Assembly (NCBI GenBank): GCA_030159235.1
Contig: BSBG01000002.1
Location: 124,001-188,000, forward strand
Length of the DNA stretch: 64,000 bases
DNA from: Bacillus safensis
GTDB lineage: Bacteria; Bacillota; Bacilli; Bacillales; Bacillaceae
Reading direction: 5' to 3'
The first letter of the stretch is position 1. Each line of letters begins with the position of its first letter. Positions 8,350 to 16,630 of this stretch are shown piece after piece. The notes beneath the pieces are model-generated. The model made no database searches. It had not been told where the DNA came from and was given only the letters and a program-made list of their open reading frames with translations. The translations under genes and the position numbers were made by a program.

Positions 8350-8652
8350 ATGCGGCGAATTCTTTTTTTACTAATCAGTTTGTTTGTCCTCTTTATTATC
8401 TTTTTTGATTTAAAAAATGGAACCATTCCTGTTGAGGAAAACACAGTCGTCCCAGCAAGTGCCTTTCAAACAGCTGAGAAAAAGACATATAAAAACGTCA
8501 CTGTTAAACAAGGTGAAACGGTCCTCTCCATCGTACATACAAGTAAGCCACTCGATGATGTCATTAAGGATTTCGAGGAGCTGAATCAAGGGGTTAAAGC
8601 GAATGAAATCCGGGCAGGCAGCACATATAAGTTTCCGGTCTATAAGAGATAA
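8350..8652 (+). CDS. yqfZ: Small exported LysM-domain protein YqfZ
   Basis: Protein of 100 residues with one N-terminal membrane segment (LFLLISLFVLFIIFF) that serves as anchor or uncleaved signal, a short linker, and a C-terminal LysM-like domain (TVKQGETVLSIV...ELNQGVKANEIRAGSTYKFPVY) that would bind peptidoglycan. The ATG at 8350 is preferred because GCGGTGAG lies five bases before it; an in-frame GTG at 8341 overlaps that site. A CATAGACT box about 40 bases upstream resembles a sigma-E -10 element, which would fit a sporulation role, but the -35 part is weak. Confidence 0.75.
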   Translation: MRRILFLLISLFVLFIIFFDLKNGTIPVEENTVVPASAFQTAEKKTYKNVTVKQGETVLSIVHTSKPLDDVIKDFEELNQGVKANEIRAGSTYKFPVYKR

Positions 8653-8664
8653 AACGTTAATTCC

Positions 8665-8694
8665 TTGTCATTCATACAAAGAGACTGTTACAAT
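8665..8694 (+). promoter_or_regulatory. Candidate sigma-A promoter for ispG
   Basis: TTGTCA and TACAAT separated by 18 bases, about 65-90 bases before the ispG start. Confidence 0.6.
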
Positions 8695-8757
8695 ATGAAC
8701 TGTAAAACAAGACGTACATAGCAAATGATTGCGTGTACACTAAGGAGCGATTGACAA

Positions 8758-9873
8758 GTGAGTGAAGTCACACATCGTACTAAAACGCGTCCCGTCAAAG
8801 TGGGACCTTTAACTATAGGTGGAAATAATGAGGTTGTCATTCAAAGTATGGCAACAACCAAAACACATGATGTCGAAGCGACAGTCGCTGAAATTAAACG
8901 GCTTGAAGAAGCGGGCTGTCAAATCGTGCGTGTCGCATGCCCAGATGAGCGTGCAGCAAATGCAATTGCGGACATAAAAAAACAAATCAACATCCCGCTT
9001 GTTGTGGATATCCATTTTGACTACAAGCTTGCTCTGAAAGCGATTGAAGCAGGTGCAGACAAAATTCGAATCAACCCAGGAAACATTGGAAGACGGGAAA
9101 AAGTCGAAGCAGTTGTCAAAGCAGCAAAAGAAAAGGGCATTCCAATTCGTATTGGGGTAAATGCCGGCTCATTAGAGAAAAAAATTCTTGATAAATACGG
9201 CTATCCTACAGCAGATGGTATGGTCGAAAGTGCACTGCATCACATTAAAATTTTAGAAGACCTAGACTTTCATGATATCATCGTCAGTATGAAAGCATCT
9301 GATGTAAATCTTGCAATTGAGGCGTACGAAAAAGCGGCAAAAGCCTTTGACTATCCTCTTCATCTTGGAATTACAGAATCAGGTACGTTATTTGCAGGTA
9401 CAGTAAAAAGTGCAGCTGGACTTGGCGCTATTTTAAATATGGGAATTGGGAACACACTCCGTATCTCATTAAGTGCTGACCCTGTTGAGGAAGTAAAAGT
9501 AGCACGTGAATTGTTGAAATCATTTGGTCTTGCAGCAAATGCAGCAACTCTCATCTCTTGCCCAACTTGTGGACGAATTGAAATCGACCTCATCAGCATT
9601 GCAAATGAAGTCGAAGAATACATCTCCACCATTAAAGCACCGATTAAAGTAGCAGTTCTCGGCTGCGCTGTAAACGGTCCAGGTGAAGCGCGTGAAGCGG
9701 ACATCGGCATTGCAGGCGCTAGAGGCGAAGGCCTATTGTTCCGTAAAGGTGAAATTGTTCGTAAAGTACCGGAAGAAACAATGGTCGAAGAACTGAAAAA
9801 AGAAATCGATAAAATCGCTGAAGAACATTATGCGAAAATGGAAGCTGAAAAAGAAAAACAAGCGAATGCATAA
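8758..9873 (+). CDS. ispG: 4-hydroxy-3-methylbut-2-enyl-diphosphate synthase (flavodoxin)
   Basis: Penultimate enzyme of the MEP isoprenoid pathway; a [4Fe-4S] enzyme that converts 2-C-methyl-D-erythritol 2,4-cyclodiphosphate to HMBPP, the substrate of IspH encoded near 19 kb in this window. At 371 residues it has the short bacterial layout: TIM barrel first, then the cluster domain with cysteines in [13 protein letters not shown] and [12 protein letters not shown]. The start is GTG at 8758 with AAGGAG ten bases upstream. A candidate promoter lies before it and a strong terminator follows, so it is probably transcribed alone. Confidence 0.97.
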   Translation: MSEVTHRTKTRPVKVGPLTIGGNNEVVIQSMATTKTHDVEATVAEIKRLEEAGCQIVRVACPDERAANAIADIKKQINIPLVVDIHFDYKLALKAIEAGADKIRINPGNIGRREKVEAVVKAAKEKGIPIRIGVNAGSLEKKILDKYGYPTADGMVESALHHIKILEDLDFHDIIVSMKASDVNLAIEAYEKAAKAFDYPLHLGITESGTLFAGTVKSAAGLGAILNMGIGNTLRISLSADPVEEVKVARELLKSFGLAANAATLISCPTCGRIEIDLISIANEVEEYISTIKAPIKVAVLGCAVNGPGEAREADIGIAGARGEGLLFRKGEIVRKVPEETMVEELKKEIDKIAEEHYAKMEAEKEKQANA

Positions 9874-9874
9874 C

Positions 9875-9907
9875 AAAAAACGCCTGACGTCACTGTCAGG
9901 CGTTTTT
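9875..9907. terminator. Bidirectional terminator between ispG and yqfX
   Basis: CGCCTGAC-GTCACT-GTCAGGCG stem between A6 and T5 runs in a convergent gap. Confidence 0.88.
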
Positions 9908-9916
9908 CTGTTCTTG

Positions 9917-10279
9917 TTAAAAGAACGGGGTGATAAATATGCCTAGGATGACGGAAACTATTCCGATCCCAATTGACCACGCGCCAAGCGCATGTGCTCC
10001 TTTTCTTCTTGCAATATAACCAACGACGATTGCCGCTACCCCTAATAGCACTGGCAAGACAAATAATGAGATAATCGCAATCGCGAGTGCTGTATAGCCT
10101 ATCCCTTTACTGCCTGAATCGTCACCTGCATGGTCACGTTCTCGTCTGTCTTCTCGATCTCTTGATGCCTGATATGGCTCTGCAATTTCAGCAGCTGTTT
10201 CCTCTAAATAGCCATCATCATTACTAAAGTGTGTGTCGATTTCACGATCATTTCTTCTGAAATCCTCGTCTCTTTCCAT
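9917..10279 (-). CDS. yqfX: Small membrane protein YqfX
   Basis: Protein of 120 residues. The first 60 are very rich in Asp, Glu and Arg (MERDEDFRRNDREIDTHF, SRDREDRRERDHAGDD); the rest holds two membrane helices (YTALAIAIISLFVLPVLLGVAAIVVGYIA and WSIGIGIVSVILGIFITPF) joined by a short basic loop RRKGAHALG, resembling the DUF4190-type hairpin. Function unknown. The ATG at 10279 has GGGGG eight bases upstream; longer upstream readings run through the promoter region of the divergent yqfW and were rejected. Confidence 0.75.
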   Translation of the reverse strand: MERDEDFRRNDREIDTHFSNDDGYLEETAAEIAEPYQASRDREDRRERDHAGDDSGSKGIGYTALAIAIISLFVLPVLLGVAAIVVGYIARRKGAHALGAWSIGIGIVSVILGIFITPFF

Positions 10280-10418
10280 GATCAATTCCCCCTTTTGGTT
10301 AATAGAAAGGAGCTTTTTTAGTATGAGCAAAAATGTCTGTTTCATGTTTGCTAAAACTTGCTGGAATTGTGAATTGATTATGTTACACTTTAAGAGTATA
10401 AATATGAGGAGTGTGGGC

Positions 10419-10997
10419 ATGTTACGTTTAGGAATTGATATTGATGGCACAGTGACGGCGCAGGACACCTTTGTCCCCTACTTAAATGAGTCGTTTCAAT
10501 GTACCATGACACTAGATGATATGACAGAGTATGATTTGACGAAGCTTTTAAAGATTTCTCAAGAAGAATTTTGGGGCTGGATGGATCAGCATGAGCCTCT
10601 TATTTATAAACAGGCAAAGCCTGCTGAGGGTGCAAAAGAGATCCTCGATCAAATGAAGCAGCAGCACAAGCTGATTTATATTACTGCAAGAAGGCAGCAG
10701 CATTCAGATATCACCTACAAATGGTTTCAAGAACACCACGTACATTATGATGACATTGAGCTGGTTGGCGGTCATCACAAGCTGGAAGCCGTTCAAAAAT
10801 ACAAGATTGATGTATTTTTTGAGGACCATCATGGCAATGCCACAATGATTGCAAAAGAGGCAGACATCCCGGTGATCCTTTTTAACTCCCCTTATAATCA
10901 AATGCCCGTTGACGACAGGATTATTCGCGTCAACAACTGGCAGGAAGCGTCTCAATGGATCAAACAATACGAGCAGCGTCTGCAAACTGCTTATTAA
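10419..10997 (+). CDS. yqfW: Putative nucleotidase YqfW (5'(3')-deoxyribonucleotidase type, HAD superfamily)
   Basis: Phosphatase of 192 residues with the HAD motif I at the N-terminus (LGIDIDGTV, nucleophile Asp followed by the general acid Asp), motif II in IYITARRQQ, and the acidic motif FFEDHHGNA near the C-terminus. The family includes 5'-nucleotidases that act on (deoxy)nucleoside monophosphates; the exact substrate is not shown. The ATG at 10419 has AGGAGTG five bases upstream. It is divergent from yqfX and convergent with the ROK kinase gene. Confidence 0.8.
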   Translation: MLRLGIDIDGTVTAQDTFVPYLNESFQCTMTLDDMTEYDLTKLLKISQEEFWGWMDQHEPLIYKQAKPAEGAKEILDQMKQQHKLIYITARRQQHSDITYKWFQEHHVHYDDIELVGGHHKLEAVQKYKIDVFFEDHHGNATMIAKEADIPVILFNSPYNQMPVDDRIIRVNNWQEASQWIKQYEQRLQTAY

Positions 10998-11003
10998 TGT
11001 AGA

Positions 11004-11033
11004 AAAGCCGATACATTTGAATGTATCGGCTTT
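11004..11033. terminator. Terminator hairpin after yqfW
   Basis: Perfect 13-bp stem AAAGCCGATACAT-TTGA-ATGTATCGGCTTT followed by GTCTTCTTTT on the plus strand. Its right arm shares the 13-base string AATGTATCGGCTT with the end of the ROK kinase gene (11172-11184). Confidence 0.8.
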
Positions 11034-11163
11034 GTCTTCTTTTCAGCGTGATAGAAAACCTTTGCAGTCTAGGAAGGACGAGTACCGGAGCGGAGCGAAT
11101 TGAACATTCGTGAGCACCGGCACGCAGACCTGACACTGAATGCGAGGGTTTGTCTGCACGCTG
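11031..11163 (+). repeat. 133-bp interspersed element, copy 1
   Basis: The 120-base core 11044-11163 matches 39644-39763 at about 105 of 120 positions with no gaps; the match extends 13 bases further left (TTTGTCTTCTTTTC against TTTGTCTTTTTTTT). The ends form an imperfect inverted repeat, CAGCGTGATAGAAAACC against CAGCGTGCAGACAAACC. Inside is a hairpin CCGG-A-GC ... CGAAT-TGAAC-ATTCG ... GC-A-CCGG. Between the copies, differences fall in the GAAT/ATTC loop and at the outermost base pair (C-G here, T-A in copy 2), as expected if base pairing is preserved. It codes for nothing evident. It may be a miniature mobile element or a structured RNA tail after terminators. Confidence 0.75.
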
Positions 11164-11168
11164 TACGT

Positions 11169-12086
11169 TTAATGTATCGGCTTGTTTGATGGAGCAAGGT
11201 GCCCTTCTTTCATTAGAAAATGGTACAGTGCCCCCTTCATGCCTGCCTGATTCAAGTAGTAACAAGTATCCAGCTTCACCTGAATGTTCTTCCATGCATG
11301 CAGTGTATGTAAATGTTTTTCTATGTTTGATAATAAATCCGACCTTGCACTGACGCCTCCGCCAATAAGGATTTTCTCTGGGTTAAGGACAGTCGCTACA
11401 TTGTAAATGCCAATGGCTATTCGCTTATACCACTGATTCACCAGCTCTTCAATAGCCAGATCGTGCTTCGCCTTTTCAAAAATCTCTTGACCGTCTATTT
11501 GTGTACTTTGCGGAATTCCTTGCTTTTCTTTATAGCTTCGAATTAATCCAGCTGTTGAAGCGCTGCTATTAAGTGTAGTAAATTGTCCGTTTTCCGTCTC
11601 TGTCAGCATCATGCCAAATTCACCACCGCGAAAAGAAGCCCCGCGTACAAGCTGACCGCCAGCAAAAATACCACCGCCAACACCTGTGCCAATTGTCATA
11701 CAAATAAAGCTATCACAATCCTTCGCATGACCACTATATTTCTCTGCAAGAGCTGCACAGTTTGCATCATTTTCCACTTCAACACGAAGAGACGTTTTCT
11801 CTTCTAGAAGTGTTTTTACATTTTGACCATTTAAGGCGATGATGGCGCCGGCAAATTCCGTATAGCCGGATTCACTGTCTACAAATCCCGGAAGACTAAT
11901 GGCGATACCGCTCACTTCCAGCATCCTTTGATATTCCTTGACTACATCCAACATGGCTTCTAAAAACGGCTCAAGCTGCCGGCAGTTCGTTTCATAGTCA
12001 CCGCTAGTGATAAGCTCTCCATCCTGATCCATTAATCCATGTTTAGTTCTCGTCCCGCCTACATCGAACACGACATAATACGCCAC
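11169..12086 (-). CDS. ROK-family sugar kinase
   Basis: Predicted ATP-dependent sugar kinase of 305 residues. The ASKHA fold is shown by the phosphate-1 motif FDVGGTRTKHG at the N-terminus, the VENDANCAALAE loop with catalytic Asp, and the phosphate-2 motif MTIGTGVGGGIF. The ROK zinc-binding motif (GHxxx...CxCGxxGC) is absent: after GASFRGGEFGMML there is ENGQFTTLNSSAST, so it resembles the zinc-free branch containing beta-glucoside kinase-like enzymes rather than canonical glucokinase GlcK. The start is GTG at 12086 behind GGGAGGGG. It is not in this place in B. subtilis. Substrate not determined. Confidence 0.8.
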   Translation of the reverse strand: MAYYVVFDVGGTRTKHGLMDQDGELITSGDYETNCRQLEPFLEAMLDVVKEYQRMLEVSGIAISLPGFVDSESGYTEFAGAIIALNGQNVKTLLEEKTSLRVEVENDANCAALAEKYSGHAKDCDSFICMTIGTGVGGGIFAGGQLVRGASFRGGEFGMMLTETENGQFTTLNSSASTAGLIRSYKEKQGIPQSTQIDGQEIFEKAKHDLAIEELVNQWYKRIAIGIYNVATVLNPEKILIGGGVSARSDLLSNIEKHLHTLHAWKNIQVKLDTCYYLNQAGMKGALYHFLMKEGHLAPSNKPIH

Positions 12087-12201
12087 TTTTGACCCCTCCC
12101 TTTCCTTCAAAAGACTCAGATTACACTGCGTAGTACCTTGATCTCATTTTAAAGAAACAGGCGTTCTTTGTAAAACGTTTTCAAAAGACAAAAACAAAAA
12201 A

Positions 12202-12222
12202 AGCCAGCTTTGCGGCTGGCTC
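12202..12222 (-). terminator. Rho-independent terminator after zur
   Basis: AGCCAGC / GCTGGCT stem with a six-base loop followed on the minus strand by a T-rich run, directly beyond the zur stop. Confidence 0.85.
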
Positions 12223-12224
12223 TT

Positions 12225-12653
12225 TCATGAGTGGACTTCCTTCGGTTCACAGGAAGGACACGTTCCGTATATTTCAAATTTATGTCCGCTAATATGATAA
12301 TCCTCTAGATCGGCGTCAAGTTTGTCCATAGGACAGGCATCGATTTCCTTTGTTTTACCGCATGCAAGACAAATAAAGTGATGGTGATGATGGGAGAATG
12401 AACATTTAAAACGAAATAGTTTCTCCCCTGACAATTCCGTTGTTTCTAATATTCCAAGGTCTTCATATAGTGACAAGTTTCGGTAAATCGTATCAAAGCT
12501 GAGACCCGGATAGTCTTCACTTAGTGCCGTTAGCACATTTTTAGCGGTCAAGTATTTATCAGAATCAGAAAACAATTGAAGCATGTCTTCACGTTTGCTT
12601 GTATATTTATAGCCTTTTTCCTTTAATAAATCAAGCGCTTCTTGTACGTTCAT
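12225..12653 (-). CDS. zur: Zinc uptake regulator Zur (Fur family repressor)
   Basis: Zinc-responsive repressor of 142 residues. An N-terminal winged helix (TSKREDMLQLFSDSDKYLTAKNVL ... LSFDTIYRNLSLYEDLGILE) is followed by the dimerisation and metal domain with the His-rich CSFSHHHHHFICLACGKT and the paired cysteines FICLACG and GTCPSCE that hold the structural zinc. The ATG at 12653 has AAGGGGGAA upstream and lies 23 bases inside the end of znuB, so it is translationally linked to the zinc importer genes. A Zur-like operator upstream of znuC suggests it represses its own operon. Closely resembles B. subtilis Zur (YqfV). Confidence 0.95.
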   Translation of the reverse strand: MNVQEALDLLKEKGYKYTSKREDMLQLFSDSDKYLTAKNVLTALSEDYPGLSFDTIYRNLSLYEDLGILETTELSGEKLFRFKCSFSHHHHHFICLACGKTKEIDACPMDKLDADLEDYHISGHKFEIYGTCPSCEPKEVHS

Positions 12654-13491
12654 GTTGATTCCCCCTTCTGAATTTCCCAATACTAATGCACCCGATTAAA
12701 ATCAAAATGGACAGCATCACAATGGTTCCGCCTGGCGCTAAATCAAGATAATAGCTTAAGATCAATCCGGCCAATACAGACAATTCGCCAAACAAGATCG
12801 AAAGGAAGATCGCCTGTTTGAATCCTTTGGCTATGCGGATACTTGCCGCAACAGGAAGCGTCATGAGCGCTGACACAAGCAGTGTACCAACGATACGCAT
12901 CGATGCCGCAATGACAAGTGCAACAACTAAGATAAAAATAAAATGAATCCATTTTGCTGAAATACCAGAGGCCTTTGCATGCTCTTCATCAAAAGAAAGT
13001 AAAAACAGTTCTTTATATAAAAGCACAACAACTAACACCACAACAAGTGAGATCCCCACAATAATCCAAAGATCAAGTCTTGAAACTGCACTGACACTTC
13101 CGAACAGATAACTAAACAAATCTGTATTGAAACCATTCGCTAGTGAAATGAAGATGACGGAAATCCCAATACCACCTGATAAAATAATGGGGATGGCAAG
13201 CTCCTGATAATGCTTATACACAGAGCGTAGGCGTTCAATAAACAATGAACCGGCAACAGAAAAGGCCATTCCTAAGTAAAGTGGGCTCACCCCTGTCAAA
13301 AGGCCAAACTTTTTATCAAGGAATAAACTTGCGGCAATACCGGCAAGTGATACGTGACTAAGAGCATCTGCAATAAGCGAGAGCCTTCTTACGACTATAA
13401 ATACACCAAGTAAGGGCGCAATAAAACCGATCAGCATCCCTGCGATAAACGCATTTTGTAAAAATTCATAATGAAAAAATGGAAATAGCAT
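12631..13491 (-). CDS. znuB: Zinc ABC transporter permease (ZnuB/AdcB)
   Basis: Membrane subunit of 286 residues for high-affinity zinc import, ABC-3 family. About eight hydrophobic segments are visible, with the family motif RRLSLIADALSHVSLAGIA near residue 35 and the C-terminal LILIGCISIGKFRRG. Its start overlaps the znuC stop (TAATG) and its end overlaps zur, so the three genes form one operon. No substrate-binding lipoprotein is encoded nearby, so the partner must lie elsewhere. Metal specificity is inferred from the neighbour Zur and the His-rich ATPase; manganese importers have the same fold. Confidence 0.9.
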   Translation of the reverse strand: MLFPFFHYEFLQNAFIAGMLIGFIAPLLGVFIVVRRLSLIADALSHVSLAGIAASLFLDKKFGLLTGVSPLYLGMAFSVAGSLFIERLRSVYKHYQELAIPIILSGGIGISVIFISLANGFNTDLFSYLFGSVSAVSRLDLWIIVGISLVVVLVVVLLYKELFLLSFDEEHAKASGISAKWIHFIFILVVALVIAASMRIVGTLLVSALMTLPVAASIRIAKGFKQAIFLSILFGELSVLAGLILSYYLDLAPGGTIVMLSILILIGCISIGKFRRGNQHERTRSA

Positions 13492-14267
13492 TATTCATGT
13501 CCCCCGTGATGGTGATGGTCGTGATGAATCACTTGAATGTCATGGCCGTAAAATTGAGATAACGCCTGATCATCCATTGAATCAAACGTTTCTGCATCTC
13601 CATGGAAGTGCAGTCTCTGGTTTAAACAAGCCACATGGGTGACTTTATCAGAAACGGTGCCAACGTCGTGTGTGACGAGAATTAAAGACATTCCTTTTTC
13701 TTTGTTCAATGCTTCTAATAGCTGATAAAAGCCTTCAACTGTCCGCTGGTCTACCCCAACCGTCGGCTCATCTAAAATAAGCAGCTTCGGCTGACTGACG
13801 AGCGCACGGGCAATAAACGCACGCTGCTGCTGACCACCTGAAAGCTCACCGATGTTTTGATGCTTTAAATCTTGTATGCCAACTGAGCGAATGGCATCTT
13901 CAACTTGCCATTTATCCTGCTTGCTCATTCGTTTGAATAAACCAATTTTCGCGGTTAATCCGCTTGCAACGACCTCATATACAGAAGCAGGGAAACCTGT
14001 ATTAAAACTATTCGCCTTTTGAGAAACAAATCCAATTTGATCCCAGTCTCTAAATTTTGAAACAGGTGTGCCAAATAGCTTTAATTCACCTTGCTGCGGT
14101 TTAATAAGCCCAAGCAGGCATTTTAATAAGGTTGTTTTACCCGATCCATTCGGTCCAACAAGTGCTAGAAAGTCCCCTTCCTCTACTGTTAAATGAATGT
14201 GATCAATGACATTTCGCTGCCCATATGAGTACGAAATGTCTTTCATTTCAATAATTGGCTTTGCCAT
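13491..14267 (-). CDS. znuC: Zinc ABC transporter ATP-binding protein (ZnuC/AdcC)
   Basis: ATPase of 258 residues that powers the ZnuB channel. Walker A GPNGSGKTT (near residue 38), Q-loop VSQKANSF, signature LSGGQQQR, Walker B LLILDEPTVG and the switch His in VTHD are all present. The C-terminus is exceptionally His-rich (VIHHDHHHHGGHE), a feature of zinc transport ATPases that may sense or buffer the metal. The ATG at 14267 has AAAGGTGG eight bases upstream. First gene of the operon; a Zur-like operator sits inside the predicted promoter just upstream. Confidence 0.92.
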   Translation of the reverse strand: MAKPIIEMKDISYSYGQRNVIDHIHLTVEEGDFLALVGPNGSGKTTLLKCLLGLIKPQQGELKLFGTPVSKFRDWDQIGFVSQKANSFNTGFPASVYEVVASGLTAKIGLFKRMSKQDKWQVEDAIRSVGIQDLKHQNIGELSGGQQQRAFIARALVSQPKLLILDEPTVGVDQRTVEGFYQLLEALNKEKGMSLILVTHDVGTVSDKVTHVACLNQRLHFHGDAETFDSMDDQALSQFYGHDIQVIHHDHHHHGGHE

Positions 14268-14291
14268 GAATCTTTCCACCTTTAATCAATA

Positions 14292-14312
14292 TAAAAAGAA
14301 TGATTACGATTT
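14292..14312 (-). promoter_or_regulatory. Zur-like operator within the znuCB-zur promoter
   Basis: On the minus strand the sequence AAATCGTAATCATTCTTTT matches the Bacillus Zur box AAATCGTAATNATTACGATTT perfectly in the left half and up to the centre, with a degenerate right half. It lies between a possible -35 (TTGTAT) and -10 (TTATAT) separated by 18 bases, so bound Zur would exclude RNA polymerase. Spacing to the znuC start is about 25 bases from the -10. Confidence 0.75.
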
Positions 14313-14323
14313 ATACAACAAAA

Positions 14324-14347
14324 AGAAAATGGCTTTTGCCATTTTCT
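14324..14347 (-). terminator. Terminator after the YitT-family gene
   Basis: AGAAAATGGC-TTTT-GCCATTTTCT stem followed on the minus strand by TTTTTG, about 55 bases beyond the yqfU stop and just before the znuC promoter. Confidence 0.75.
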
Positions 14348-14402
14348 CTGTTCATACATACGTTTCATTATATAAAAGAAAGATAAAAAAGTAAAATAAA
14401 AG

Positions 14403-15284
14403 CTAATGAATGGCTGTTTTAAACTTACCGCCTTTTGTTTCATGCGTATCCATAATTGTAATAAATGCTTGGCTATCAATTTCAAATACAATGGATTTCA
14501 GCTTTGTAATTTCAAGTCTTGTGACAACGGCATAGATGACATCTTTTTCTTCATCTGTATAGCCGCCTTTTCCTCTCAGCTTTGTCGTTCCCCTGCCAAG
14601 TCGATGCAGAATTGCATCTGAAATTTCATCATAATAATCAGATACGATAATGACAGCTTTTGTTTCATCAAGCCCTTGAATAACAGCATCAATTGTTTTC
14701 ATTGCCAAATAATATGTCATGACAGAATACATAGCCTGCTCTGGTCCAAAGACAAAGCCCGCCCAAATAAAAATGAACACATTGACGATCATCACAAACT
14801 CACCGACGGAGAAAGGAATTTTTTTCGTCAGAAGTATTCCTAGGATCTCTGTTCCATCCATTGAGCCTCCATTACGAATGACAAGTCCAACACCAAAACC
14901 AAGTAATAGCCCGCCAAATACAGTGGCTAAGATCGGCTGTGTTGTAAATGCCTCTACATGATGAAGTGATGATTCCATCACGGCTAAGCTCACAATCCCA
15001 ATCACAGTGGAAACAAGAAACGTTTTCCCAATATGTTTGTATCCTGATATCATAAATGGAATATTCAAAATGACAACAATCGTCGCAAAATTTATGAACG
15101 GGTTATCTGTAAAGAGATAATCCAAAATGAGCGAAATACCGATGATGCCTCCATCAATAATATTGTTTGGCACTAAAAATAATTCAATGCTGACTGCTGC
15201 ACATGCAGCTCCTACTAGAATCAGAAAAATTCTCAAAATAAAATGAGGCACTGATTCCTTTCTATGCTGTTTACTATTTGCCAT
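14403..15284 (-). CDS. yqfU: YitT-family membrane protein YqfU
   Basis: Protein of 293 residues: five or six membrane helices (first near residues 14-35, followed by the family motif [20 protein letters not shown]) and a soluble C-terminal DUF2179 domain of about 80 residues ([34 protein letters not shown]...). The conserved [14 protein letters not shown] segment lies in the middle. Members of this family are widespread in Firmicutes and their transport substrate is unknown. Probably monocistronic, with its own terminator downstream. Confidence 0.85.
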   Translation of the reverse strand: MANSKQHRKESVPHFILRIFLILVGAACAAVSIELFLVPNNIIDGGIIGISLILDYLFTDNPFINFATIVVILNIPFMISGYKHIGKTFLVSTVIGIVSLAVMESSLHHVEAFTTQPILATVFGGLLLGFGVGLVIRNGGSMDGTEILGILLTKKIPFSVGEFVMIVNVFIFIWAGFVFGPEQAMYSVMTYYLAMKTIDAVIQGLDETKAVIIVSDYYDEISDAILHRLGRGTTKLRGKGGYTDEEKDVIYAVVTRLEITKLKSIVFEIDSQAFITIMDTHETKGGKFKTAIH

Positions 15285-15424
15285 ACGTTCTCCCTTCTAC
15301 ACATGTTAAATTTTCAATGAACATTTTATTCACTTTACTATTTTATCATTTAACTGAATAAAATAAAATTTTTTGCACATTTTCCGTTTTCGCCCATACA
15401 TTATTACAGAGGGGAGGAATGGAA

Positions 15425-15679
15425 TTGATTTTAATCCAAAAAATTGTCCTGCAGCGGCTCAATCAGATCACAGCAAATGATCTGTTAAGGTATGCGAAAC
15501 AGTACAGCGTCAGTTTAACGTCTCATCAAGCTGCCGAGGTTGCCAAACTCATGAATGGGAAAAACGTGAATATTTTTAATGATTCAGAACGTAATCGGCT
15601 TCTTAAGCAAGTGGAAGCGATTACTTCTAAACAAACAGCACAGACTGTGAATGATCTGTTCAACCAGTTTACAAGTTAG
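15425..15679 (+). CDS. yqfT: DUF2624 protein YqfT
   Basis: Small soluble protein of about 84 residues, helical, with an LNQITANDLLRYAKQYSVSLTSHQAAEVAKLMNGKNVNIFN core typical of the Bacillus DUF2624 family. Function unknown. The ribosome site GGGGAGG ends only one base before the in-frame ATG at 15419, so the TTG at 15425, seven bases from the site, is the better start; the ATG would add two residues. It is the only plus-strand gene between yqfU and nfo and converges on nfo. Confidence 0.75.
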   Translation: MILIQKIVLQRLNQITANDLLRYAKQYSVSLTSHQAAEVAKLMNGKNVNIFNDSERNRLLKQVEAITSKQTAQTVNDLFNQFTS

Positions 15680-15681
15680 AC

Positions 15682-15704
15682 AAAAAAGGGCCGCATTTAG
15701 CGGC
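15682..15704. terminator. Terminator between yqfT and nfo
   Basis: GCCGC-ATTTA-GCGGC stem; on the minus strand it is followed by CCTTTTTT, so it mainly serves nfo. Confidence 0.7.
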
Positions 15705-15727
15705 ACCTCATCATGTTGCATGTTTTT

Positions 15728-16621
15728 TTACTGACCTGTAATTTTATCTAGTAAGCCTTCATCAAATTGCTTTTCCTTCAACATCGCAATTTCGAATTTG
15801 TAAGGTGGTTTTTTGTTCTTTTTATCTTCACCTACATAAGGCGTTTCTAGAATTTTTGGTACATCTTGAAGCTGCGGATGATGCACAATATGGTTCAGTG
15901 CATCGAAGCCAATTTCACCAAAACCGATATTTTCATGTCGGTCTTTTCTTGCGCCTTGTACGTTTTTACTGTCATTAATATGAAGAACTTTGATTCGATC
16001 AATACCAACGATTCGGTCAAATTCTTCTAACACACCATCAAAATCACTTACAATCGGGTAACCAGCATCATGCGTGTGACACGTATCAAAGCAGACAGAT
16101 AGAGCTTCGTTATGTGTCACTCCGTCGATAATTTGGGCAAGCTCTTCAAAGCTTCTTCCGCACTCTGATCCTTTTCCCGCCATTGTTTCAAGTGCAATTT
16201 GAACCTTTTGCCCTTTCACAATGACTTCGTTTAAACCTTCAATGATTTTTTGAATCCCTGCTTCTGCCCCTGCTCCGACATGCGCACCTGGGTGAAGAAC
16301 AATCTGCCCCGCACCTAGCGCTTCCGTACGCTCGATCTCAGAGCGCAGAAAGTCTACACCAAGCTCAAATGTCGCGGGATTCACTGTATTTCCAATATTG
16401 ATAATATACGGAGCATGCACGACGATATCTGTCATGCCATGCTCTTTCATATGGGCTTGTCCAGCTTCAATATTGAGGTCTTCAATTTTTTTACGGCGCG
16501 TATTTTGCGGTGCACCTGTATAAATCATAAACGTATTCGAACCATAAGAGGCAGCTTCTTGACTCGCTGCAAGAAGCATATGTTTTCCGCTCATGGATAC
16601 ATGTGAACCAATCTTCAACAA
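15728..16621 (-). CDS. nfo: Endonuclease IV (AP endonuclease)
   Basis: Zinc-dependent base-excision repair enzyme that cuts 5' of abasic sites, in Bacillus also important in germinating spores. The 297-residue TIM barrel carries the trinuclear zinc ligands in [43 protein letters not shown] with [12 protein letters not shown], and KILETPYV. Two adjacent TTG codons (16621 and 16618) follow GGGGG; the first gives [12 protein letters not shown], the form seen in relatives. It is ten bases downstream of the helicase gene cshB and is probably co-transcribed with it. Confidence 0.96.
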   Translation of the reverse strand: MLKIGSHVSMSGKHMLLAASQEAASYGSNTFMIYTGAPQNTRRKKIEDLNIEAGQAHMKEHGMTDIVVHAPYIINIGNTVNPATFELGVDFLRSEIERTEALGAGQIVLHPGAHVGAGAEAGIQKIIEGLNEVIVKGQKVQIALETMAGKGSECGRSFEELAQIIDGVTHNEALSVCFDTCHTHDAGYPIVSDFDGVLEEFDRIVGIDRIKVLHINDSKNVQGARKDRHENIGFGEIGFDALNHIVHHPQLQDVPKILETPYVGEDKKNKKPPYKFEIAMLKEKQFDEGLLDKITGQ

Positions 16622-16630
16622 TGTTTCCCC

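Noticed and set aside
10374..10402. TTGATT-17-TATAAA as promoter of yqfW
   Set aside because: It would start transcription inside the yqfW ribosome binding site, leaving no usable leader.
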